Assembly (NCBI GenBank): GCA_021200895.1
Contig: JAJQFX010000293.1
Span: 2,168-8,339 of the forward strand
DNA length: 6,172 bases
Reading direction: 5' to 3'
Source: Clostridiales bacterium
Lineage (GTDB): Bacteria; Bacillota; Clostridia; Oscillospirales; Oscillospiraceae
The notes beneath the pieces are model-generated. The model did not search any database. It saw nothing but the letters and a program-made list of their open reading frames with translations, and was not told where the DNA came from. Positions 1 to 4,163 of the stretch are shown here, piece after piece. Both the position numbers and the translations under genes were made by a program. Within the stretch, counting starts at the first letter, position 1. Each line of letters begins with the position of its first letter.

Positions 1-118
1 GGGAGGGCATCGTCCGGGTGTCCGCCAAGACCGGCGAGGGCGTATCCGACCTGCTCCCCCACGGGGAGGGCATCGTCCGGGTGTCCGCCAAGACCGGCGA
101 GGGCGTATCCGACCTGCT
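1..118 (+). repeat. 63-bp in-frame tandem duplication inside hflX
   Basis: Bases 1-55 are identical to bases 64-118, giving a period of 63 bp, exactly 21 codons. Both copies encode HGEGIVRVSAKTGEGVSDLL or its visible part. The left copy is cut by the window edge, so the total copy number is unknown. It may be real or an assembly artefact at a contig end. Confidence 0.9.
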
Positions 119-347
119 GGAGCTGCTATGCAAGCTGCTGGACACCGGCACGAAGCAGGTGACGCTGTCCATTCCCTACGACCAGGGGGGCGTTCTTGAC
201 CTGCTCTACCGTGAGGCCAAGGTGGAAAGCGTGGAGTATGCGGATACCATCCGCGTTTCCGCCGTCTGCACCCCCAAGGTGCTGGGCCAGGTGCGGCGGT
301 TCTGCGACCCGCCGCTGCCGGAAGCAAAGGAGCCGTGGGAGGGGTGA
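1..347 (+). CDS. hflX: C-terminal end of GTPase HflX (5' partial)
   Basis: Only the last ~115 codons are present, read in the frame starting at base 3 and ending at the TGA at 345-347. The peptide contains VSAKTGEG, which matches the G5 (SAK) motif of Obg-HflX GTPases. It is followed by a helix rich in Leu and then a small C-terminal domain with IPYDQGGVLDLLY, as in HflX. HflX is a ribosome-associated GTPase that splits stalled or hibernating 70S ribosomes under stress; this is family knowledge. The G5 region appears twice, because 21 codons are repeated in tandem (bases 1-55 equal bases 64-118), which an ordinary HflX does not have. The gene starts outside the window. The HflX assignment is fairly safe but rests on the C-terminal part only, so another Era/Obg-type GTPase is a weaker alternative. 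Confidence 0.8.
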   Translation, partial: EGIVRVSAKTGEGVSDLLPHGEGIVRVSAKTGEGVSDLLELLCKLLDTGTKQVTLSIPYDQGGVLDLLYREAKVESVEYADTIRVSAVCTPKVLGQVRRFCDPPLPEAKEPWEG

Positions 348-362
348 CCCCCTCCCACGGCT
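331..362 (+). terminator. 14-bp perfect hairpin over the hflX stop codon
   Basis: Arms 331-344 and 349-362 pair perfectly (14 bp, GC-rich), with a TGAC loop (345-348) that holds the stop codon itself. No T-run follows on either strand, so it is not a canonical intrinsic terminator. It may protect the 3' end of the hflX mRNA or act in factor-assisted termination. Confidence 0.45.
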
Positions 363-409
363 CATACCGCCAACAGGAACCTTGTGGCAGGAATCCTGCG
401 CGATTTTCG

Positions 410-438
410 TTGCAATTTGAAAAATTTTATGCTATTCT
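410..438 (+). promoter_or_regulatory. Toxin promoter, cassette A
   Basis: The -35 TTGCAA (410-415) and -10 TATTCT (433-438) are separated by 17 bp, with an extended -10 TG at 430-431. Start of transcription is expected near 445, right at the foot of the first leader hairpin. Confidence 0.75.
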
Positions 439-443
439 AGTGG

Positions 444-513
444 TGGTCTCAGCATTGAGACTGGGCGCTGCATAGCGGCAGGCGGTTAGTCACTTCCCGG
501 AAGGGAGGTGATG
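444..513 (+). promoter_or_regulatory. Toxin A leader: 5'-terminal hairpin and SD-sequestering hairpin
   Basis: The first hairpin pairs GTCTCA (446-451) with TGAGAC (456-461) around a GCAT loop, at the predicted 5' end. The second pairs CACTTCCC (491-498) with GGGAGGTG (503-510) around a GGAA (GNRA-type) tetraloop. Its right arm is the ribosome binding site, so the folded leader should hide the Shine-Dalgarno sequence. Comparable SD masking is known in fst/par and bsrG-type type I toxin mRNAs. Confidence 0.7.
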
Positions 514-516
514 CTG

Positions 517-603
517 ATGGTTACATATTCTGACCTGATTCAGATTGGGATATTGCTCGTCGGTGTTGCATCTCTGGTATTCCAGATTTGCAAAAGAAAA
601 TGA
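517..603 (+). CDS. 28-residue holin-like toxic peptide (type I TA candidate)
   Basis: The peptide begins MVTYSDLIQIGILLVGVASL and ends VFQICKRK. It has a short polar N-terminus, one hydrophobic segment of about 17 residues (residues 7-24), and a basic tail. This is the pattern of the putative holin-like toxins and other single-pass type I toxins, which insert in the membrane and depolarise it. The start at 517 is chosen because GGGAGGTG (503-510) lies at proper spacing; the in-frame ATG at 511 is too close. The stop codon lies in the stem of the 592-635 hairpin. A convergent minus-strand RNA overlaps its 3' end. Function is inferred from peptide shape and layout. The coding sequence is unrelated to the peptides of cassettes B and C despite the shared leader. 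Confidence 0.72.
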   Translation: MVTYSDLIQIGILLVGVASLVFQICKRK

Positions 604-683
604 CCGCCCCGGCCATGAGTGCGGTCATTTCTTTTAAAATGATTTTCGCATAAGGGCTGACCGTTTGTCGCAGCGCCCTTTCT
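590..683 (-). ncRNA. Predicted antisense antitoxin RNA, cassette A (~90 nt)
   Basis: Expected to start near 683 from the consensus promoter at 690-718 and to end at the shared hairpin near 590. It is complementary to the last ~45 nt of the toxin A mRNA, including the final codons. Its 5' part carries GGGCGCTGC, the same sequence as in the toxin leader. The ends are predicted from promoter and hairpin positions only. Confidence 0.6.
592..635. terminator. Bidirectional terminator of toxin A and antitoxin A
   Basis: Arms 592-607 and 621-635 pair with one bulged A. The core is ATGACCGC with GCGGTCAT. The left flank gives TTTTCTTTT on the minus strand and the right flank gives TTTCTTTT on the plus strand, so it can end both convergent transcripts. 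The toxin stop codon (601-603) is in the left arm. Confidence 0.75.
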
Positions 684-689
684 ATACTT

Positions 690-718
690 ATTATAGGGCA
701 TTACAGTCCATTTGTCAA
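690..718 (-). promoter_or_regulatory. Antitoxin promoter, cassette A
   Basis: Reading the minus strand, TTGACA (718-713) and TATAAT (695-690) are both perfect consensus and are 17 bp apart. This promoter should be stronger than the facing toxin promoter. Confidence 0.85.
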
Positions 719-752
719 GCCTGACAAAACAAGCCGCGCTGCGCGATTTTCG

Positions 753-781
753 TTGCATTTTGAAAAATTTTATGCTATTCT
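753..781 (+). promoter_or_regulatory. Toxin promoter, cassette B
   Basis: TTGCAT (753-758), a 17-bp spacer, and TATTCT (776-781) with extended -10 TG at 773-774. It lies head to head with the cassette A antitoxin promoter, with 34 bp between the two -35 boxes. Confidence 0.75.
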
Positions 782-794
782 AGTGGTGGCTCTC

Positions 795-870
795 TTGGGG
801 AGAGGAATCTCCCCGAAGGGCTGGGCGCTGCATAGCGGCAGGCGGTTAGTCACTTCCCGGAAGGGAGGTG
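795..870 (+). promoter_or_regulatory. Toxin B leader: 5' hairpin and SD-sequestering hairpin
   Basis: GGGGAGA (797-803) pairs with TCTCCCC (808-814) around GGAA at the place where cassette A has GTCTCA/TGAGAC. The SD hairpin CACTTCCC (851-858), GGAA, GGGAGGTG (863-870) is identical to that of A. Confidence 0.7.
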
Positions 871-875
871 AGATA

Positions 876-959
876 ATGCCAATTACATTGACGTTTCACA
901 TCCTGCAATGGACTGTGACAATCAAGGTAACAAGCAGAAACCGCCACCGGGCAGGGTGA
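876..959 (+). CDS. 27-residue peptide, candidate type I toxin (cassette B)
   Basis: The peptide starts MPITLTFHILQWTVTIKVTS and ends RNRHRAG. It has a 17-residue stretch of alternating hydrophobic and Thr residues (residues 2-18), then a basic Arg/His-rich tail. That spacing of hydrophobic residues is more like an amphipathic beta-strand than a classic helix, unlike the peptide of cassette A. The start at 876 follows GGGAGGTG (863-870) at normal spacing. A longer in-frame reading from 753 is rejected because it would run through the promoter and leader. The stop codon lies in a conserved hairpin, and an antisense RNA overlaps the 3' end. I do not assign it to a named family; the toxin role comes from its place in the shared cassette. 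It differs from the cassette C peptide only in the last four residues (HRAG against HSAK). Confidence 0.68.
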   Translation: MPITLTFHILQWTVTIKVTSRNRHRAG

Positions 960-1021
960 CGGTTTCTATTAAGAACTTAACTCATACCTCGGGCTAACCG
1001 CTTGTCGCAGCGCCCTTTTCT
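930..1021 (-). ncRNA. Predicted antisense antitoxin RNA, cassette B (~90 nt)
   Basis: Predicted to run from near 1021 (promoter 1028-1056) to just past the 936-967 hairpin. It overlaps the last codons and terminator of the toxin B mRNA. Its 5' part, GGGCGCTGCGACAAGCGG and following bases, can form its own stem (CGCT with AGCG). Confidence 0.58.
936..967. terminator. Hairpin at the toxin B stop codon, likely shared terminator
   Basis: Arms 936-948 and 955-967 pair over 13 positions with one C/A mismatch (944/959), which becomes a G-U pair on the minus strand. The loop is GGGCAG. The T-tracts are short on both sides, so termination may be partial and read-through transcripts are possible. Confidence 0.6.
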
Positions 1022-1027
1022 ATGTTT

Positions 1028-1056
1028 ATTATAGGGCACAATGGCCCGTTTGTCAA
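1028..1056 (-). promoter_or_regulatory. Antitoxin promoter, cassette B
   Basis: On the minus strand TTGACA (1056-1051), a 17-bp spacer and TATAAT (1033-1028), all perfect consensus. Confidence 0.85.
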
Positions 1057-1090
1057 GCATGACAAAACGAACTGCGCTGCACGATTTTCG

Positions 1091-1119
1091 TTGCAATTTG
1101 AAAAAATTTGTGCTATTCT
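1091..1119 (+). promoter_or_regulatory. Toxin promoter, cassette C
   Basis: TTGCAA (1091-1096), 17 bp, TATTCT (1114-1119) with extended -10 TG at 1111-1112. Transcription is expected to start near 1126, at the base of the leader hairpin. Confidence 0.75.
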
Positions 1120-1125
1120 GTTGAT

Positions 1126-1190
1126 GGCCCCAATACGGGGCTGGGCGCTGCATAGCGGCAGGCGGTTGGCCACTTCCCGGAAGGGAGGTG
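1126..1190 (+). promoter_or_regulatory. Toxin C leader: 5' hairpin and SD-sequestering hairpin
   Basis: GCCCC (1127-1131) pairs with GGGGC (1137-1141) around AATAC, again with a sequence unlike that of A or B at the same place. The SD hairpin CACTTCCC (1171-1178), GGAA, GGGAGGTG (1183-1190) is unchanged. Confidence 0.7.
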
Positions 1191-1195
1191 AGATA

Positions 1196-1279
1196 ATGCC
1201 AATTACATTGACGTTTCACATCCTGCAATGGACTGTGACAATCAAGGTAACGAGCAGAAACCGCCACTCTGCCAAGTGA
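1196..1279 (+). CDS. 27-residue peptide, candidate type I toxin (cassette C)
   Basis: This is a near copy of the cassette B gene. The DNA differs by one synonymous change (ACA to ACG at the second Thr of KVT) until the final residues, which read NRHSAK instead of NRHRAG. Hydrophobic and Thr residues alternate over residues 2-18, and the tail is basic. The start is fixed by the GGGAGGTG ribosome binding site ending at 1190. Conservation of the protein sequence, with changes confined to the tail and to paired hairpin bases, suggests a translated peptide. A recent duplication alone would also explain the similarity. The toxin role is inferred from the convergent antisense promoter and the masked ribosome binding site. 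Confidence 0.68.
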   Translation: MPITLTFHILQWTVTIKVTSRNRHSAK

Positions 1280-1342
1280 CGGTTTCTTAACATAGAAGCG
1301 TTCTACTTTCAGGGCTAACCGCTTGTCGCAGCGCCCTTTTCT
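1250..1342 (-). ncRNA. Predicted antisense antitoxin RNA, cassette C (~90 nt)
   Basis: Predicted from near 1342 (promoter 1349-1377) to the 1256-1287 hairpin, opposite the 3' end of the toxin C mRNA. The promoter lies about 20 bp beyond the hairpin that ends pheST, so read-through from pheT would also make antisense RNA here. Confidence 0.58.
1256..1287. terminator. Hairpin at the toxin C stop codon, likely shared terminator
   Basis: Arms 1256-1268 and 1275-1287 pair as in cassette B, including the C/A mismatch at the stop codon (1264/1279). The innermost pair is T-A (1268/1275) where B has C-G (948/955), and the loop differs. That is a compensatory change supporting a real structure. Confidence 0.62.
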
Positions 1343-1348
1343 ATGTTT

Positions 1349-1377
1349 ATTATAGGGCATCACAGTCCATTTGTCAA
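1349..1377 (-). promoter_or_regulatory. Antitoxin promoter, cassette C
   Basis: On the minus strand TTGACA (1377-1372), 17 bp, TATAAT (1354-1349), perfect consensus. Confidence 0.85.
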
Positions 1378-1396
1378 GCATAACAGAACTGTCAAA

Positions 1397-1434
1397 CCTC
1401 CCCCGACCGAATTGGTCGGGGGAGGGTGCTTTTT
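1397..1434. terminator. Terminator between the cassettes and pheT
   Basis: CCTCCCCCGACC (1397-1408) pairs with GGTCGGGGGAGG (1414-1425), 12 bp perfect, with a GAATT loop. On the plus strand it is followed by TGCTTTTT; on the minus strand only by TTTGACAGTT. It most likely ends pheST transcripts on the minus strand and also blocks plus-strand read-through from the cassettes. Confidence 0.8.
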
Positions 1435-1446
1435 ACAGAAGGAAGC

Positions 1447-4146
1447 TCAGCGCAGTACAGCGCCCAGCTCCTGCTCCAGGGCGGCCAGGACGGCCTTCAC
1501 GTCCTCGTCGGCCTCGGCATCGGTGAGGGTGCGATCAGCGTGGCGCAGCTTCAGGGCGAAGGCCACGCTCTTCTTGTCGGCGGGGATGGGCTTGCCGGTG
1601 TACACGTCGAACAGCTCCACCTCGGCCACTAGGCCCTTGCCGCTCTTGCGGATGCAGGCTTCCAGGTCGGCCACCGGGGTATCCAGGTCGCAGACCACCG
1701 CGATGTCCCGCTCCACGGCGGGGAACTTGGGCAGAGGCTGATAGACGATGGCGTGGGGCTGGGCGTCCAGGATGGCCTGGAAACTGATTTGGGCGGCGTA
1801 CAGCGGCACGTCCACGTCGTAATTGGCGGCGGTCAGGGGGTGCAGCTGGCCCAGGATGCCGATGACCTTTCCGTTCAGCAGGATGTTGGCGCAGCGGCCG
1901 GGGTGCCAGGTGGGGTTCTCCCGCTCCACCTGATAGGTCACGCCCTGGATGCGGAAGGCGTCGAACAGGGCCTCTACGTCCCCCTTCAGGGTGAAGAAGC
2001 TCTGTTTCCCGCCGTAGCCGCCCAGGGAGACGATTTGCCGCTCGTCCGCCATGGCGGTGCCCTCCTGGGGCAGGTAGATGCGGGCCAGCTCGTACAGCTT
2101 GGCGACGGGGTTGCGGTACTGGTAGTTTCTGGCCAGCGTCTCCAGCAGGGAGGGCAGGGCGGTGGTGCGCATGATGGAGGTATCCTCCCCCAGGGGGTTC
2201 AGGATGCGGATGCTATTGCGCTCCGGCGCGTCCTCCGGCAGGCGGATCTTGTTATAGTAGTTGGGGCTGATGAAGGAGTAGGTCATGATTTCGTCATAGC
2301 CCTGGCCCCGGCAGACGCTGCCCACCAGATGCTCCCCCTGCTGCTTTACGGTGAGGCCGCCACGGGTGGTGTCCCCCCGCATCAGGGTGGTGGGCAGGTT
2401 GTTGTAACCGGTGAACCGGGCCACTTCCTCCGCAATGTCGGAGTAGTGGGACACGTCGCCTCGCCAGGAGGGTACCACCAGCACATCGTCCTCCATCAGC
2501 TGGAAGCCCAGGTGCAGCAGGATGGCGGTCATCTCCTCTTTGGAGAAGGCGGTGCCCAGCAGGCCGTTGACCTTGTCCGGCTCCAGCTTCACCAGGGTGG
2601 GAACGTAGTCCTGGGCCACCGCGTCGATGACGCCGTCCACCACGTCGCCGCAGCCCAGCAGCTCCACCAGCTCGCAGGCCCGCTGCACGGCGGGGAGGGT
2701 GTTCATGGGGTCCAGCCCCTTCTCGTACCGGGCGGAGGCCTCGGTGCGCATCCCCAGGGCCATGGCGGTCTTGCGGACGGAGACGCCGTTGAAGTTGGCG
2801 GACTCGAAGAACACCTCAGTGGTGCCGTCGGTGATTTCCGAGTTCTCGCCGCCCATGACGCCGGCCACGCAGATGGGCTTCACCTCGTCGGCAATGACCA
2901 GCATGGACTCGTTCAGCTTGTGGGGCTTGCCGTCCAGGGTAGTCATATTCTCTCCGGGGTAGGCCCGGCGGACGTTGATGTGATGGCCCTCTACGCAGGA
3001 GAAGTCAAAGGAGTGCATGGGCTGGCCGTACTCCAGCATGACATAGTTGGTGATGTCCACAATGTTGTTGATGGGGCGGACGCCGGAGGCGCGGAGCCGC
3101 TCCCGCATCCACTTGGGGGAGGGGCCGATTTTTACGTTCTTCACCAGGCGGCCGCAGTACCGGGGGCACAGGTCGCCGTCCAGGATGTCCACGTCGGCAT
3201 AGTCCAGAATACTGCCACCAGCCCCCTGAATCTCCGGCTCGTGGAGCTTGAGGGGGTGGCCGAAGGTGACGGCGGCCTCCCTGGCAAGGCCGATGACGCC
3301 CAGGCAGTCCGGGCGGTTGGGGGTGATTTCAAACTCCACCACATGGTCGTCCAGCCCCAGCACGGTGGGGATGTCGTCCCCGGGCTGGCAGTCCTCGTCC
3401 AGGATGAAGATGCCGTCCTCAATGCAGTTGGGGAACTCCTTCTGCTGGGCGTGGAGGCCCGCCAGGGTCAGCACCTCGCCGGAGGCGGTGTTGACGCAAA
3501 TCATGTCCCCTGCGTGGATGTTGGCGCAGCGGGTGGAGACTGTCTTCTCCCCCTTGCCCCAGTCCACGGTGAGCTGATAGGTGGAGTAAGCCACCGTCTC
3601 GCAGGAAAGGACTTTGGCGGTGTACACCTTGCCGTAGATGCGCAGGCCGGGCTGCACGTCCTCCGGGATAGAGGGCTTCTCACCGGGGAGGACGTGGTAA
3701 TCCCCCAGAATAGCGGCGGCCTGAATGGTGGCGTAGGGGAAGTCCCGGGTGTCCACCCCCAGCTCCGCCAGGGAACAGAGCATACCGTTGGAGAGGACGC
3801 CCCGCAGCTTGCCCTTGGTGATTTTCACACCGCCGGGGAGCAGGGCGTTGTGCCGGGCCACCGGCACCAGGTCGCCCACATGGATGTTCCACGCGCCGGT
3901 GCAGATTTGGACAGGCTCCGCCTCTCCCGCGTCCATCTGAACGACCCACATATGGTCAGAGTTGGGGTGCTTCTCCATGGACAAAATCTTGCCCACCACC
4001 ACGTTCTTGAACTGGGCGGCGTGGTCCTCAACCGTCTCCACCTTAGAGCCGGACAGGGTCATGGCTTCGGAGAAGGCCTTGTCGCTGACCTCCGCCACGG
4101 ACACCCCGTCCACAAATTCATTCAGCCATTTTCTGGATAAAATCAT
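1447..4146 (-). CDS. pheT: Phenylalanyl-tRNA synthetase beta subunit
   Basis: PheT pairs with PheS as an (alpha-beta)2 enzyme that attaches phenylalanine to tRNA-Phe in the cytoplasm; the beta subunit recognises the tRNA and edits Tyr-tRNA-Phe. Domains in order: N-terminal MILSRKWLNEFVD; tRNA-binding OB fold at about 40-135 ending in KLRGVLSNGMLCS; B3/B4 editing region with EITPNRPDCLGVIGLAREA (about 273-291); B5 with PSWRGDVSHYSDIAEEVARF (about 514-582); a catalytic-like core at about 600-790; and a C-terminal anticodon-binding ferredoxin fold starting at KFPAVERDIAVV (about 807). At 899 residues it exceeds the usual ~785-805. The excess is an insertion at about 140-241, between DFPYA and IEDGIFIL, normally adjacent in PheT. 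It starts 17 bp after the pheS stop, with AGGAGAGGA as ribosome binding site, and is co-transcribed with pheS. Confidence 0.97.
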   Translation of the reverse strand: MILSRKWLNEFVDGVSVAEVSDKAFSEAMTLSGSKVETVEDHAAQFKNVVVGKILSMEKHPNSDHMWVVQMDAGEAEPVQICTGAWNIHVGDLVPVARHNALLPGGVKITKGKLRGVLSNGMLCSLAELGVDTRDFPYATIQAAAILGDYHVLPGEKPSIPEDVQPGLRIYGKVYTAKVLSCETVAYSTYQLTVDWGKGEKTVSTRCANIHAGDMICVNTASGEVLTLAGLHAQQKEFPNCIEDGIFILDEDCQPGDDIPTVLGLDDHVVEFEITPNRPDCLGVIGLAREAAVTFGHPLKLHEPEIQGAGGSILDYADVDILDGDLCPRYCGRLVKNVKIGPSPKWMRERLRASGVRPINNIVDITNYVMLEYGQPMHSFDFSCVEGHHINVRRAYPGENMTTLDGKPHKLNESMLVIADEVKPICVAGVMGGENSEITDGTTEVFFESANFNGVSVRKTAMALGMRTEASARYEKGLDPMNTLPAVQRACELVELLGCGDVVDGVIDAVAQDYVPTLVKLEPDKVNGLLGTAFSKEEMTAILLHLGFQLMEDDVLVVPSWRGDVSHYSDIAEEVARFTGYNNLPTTLMRGDTTRGGLTVKQQGEHLVGSVCRGQGYDEIMTYSFISPNYYNKIRLPEDAPERNSIRILNPLGEDTSIMRTTALPSLLETLARNYQYRNPVAKLYELARIYLPQEGTAMADERQIVSLGGYGGKQSFFTLKGDVEALFDAFRIQGVTYQVERENPTWHPGRCANILLNGKVIGILGQLHPLTAANYDVDVPLYAAQISFQAILDAQPHAIVYQPLPKFPAVERDIAVVCDLDTPVADLEACIRKSGKGLVAEVELFDVYTGKPIPADKKSVAFALKLRHADRTLTDAEADEDVKAVLAALEQELGAVLR
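3424..3729 (-). other. ~100-residue insertion in PheT resembling a second OB fold
   Basis: Residues 140-241 of PheT have no counterpart in ordinary bacterial PheT. Within them YGKVYTAKVL (171-180) and ANIHAGDMICV (208-218) line up with VGKILSMEKH (51-60) and WNIHVGDLVPV (86-96) of the tRNA-binding OB fold at nearly constant offset (120-122 residues). The insertion ends in EFPNC, echoing DFPYA at the end of the first fold. It lacks the KxRGVxSxGMxCS signature. The reading frame is intact across both junctions. Confidence 0.65.
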
Positions 4147-4163
4147 GGTATTCCTCTCCTCTC

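Larger units (their letters stand above)
398..1388. repeat. Three tandem ~340-bp type I toxin-antitoxin-like cassettes (A, B, C)
   Basis: Units run about 398-740 (A), 741-1078 (B) and 1079-1388 (C), with periods of 343 and 338 bp. Parts shared by all three, in order: the CGATTTTCGTTGCA promoter block; a variable hairpin; a ~50-bp leader starting CTGGGCGCTGCATAGCGGCA, identical in A and B and two bases different in C; a small ORF; a hairpin at or beside its stop; the element GCAGCGCCC; and a minus-strand consensus promoter. B and C also share their ORF almost exactly, while A carries an unrelated one. This gene-poor stretch is therefore fully accounted for by the cassettes. Confidence 0.88.

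Noticed and set aside
387..399. Near-palindrome GCAGGAATCCTGC before cassette A
   Set aside because: Arms of six bases with a one-base centre cannot form a hairpin, and it is not repeated before the other cassettes.
511..516. Alternative toxin A start at ATG 511
   Set aside because: The codon directly abuts the GGGAGGTG ribosome binding site (503-510), leaving no spacing. The ATG at 517 is correctly placed.
753..875. Upstream extensions of the cassette B and C peptides into 60-85 residue proteins
   Set aside because: These readings pass through the promoter -10, the 5' hairpin and the SD hairpin. The strong GGGAGGTG ribosome binding site serves the internal ATG.
977..1381. A 134-codon minus-strand frame across cassettes B and C
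   Set aside because: It runs through the antitoxin promoter of B, both hairpins and the toxin leader. It is open only because the repeated cassettes lack stops in that frame.
398..1388. CRISPR array or insertion sequence repeats
   Set aside because: The period is ~340 bp with promoters and ORFs inside. There are no short spacer-repeat units, no transposase and no terminal inverted repeats with target duplication.
1753..4140. A 795-codon plus-strand open frame opposite pheT
   Set aside because: It is the antisense shadow of a GC-rich gene. Its composition (Gly/Val/His/Leu/Gln-rich) fits no protein family, and the minus strand is a clear PheT.
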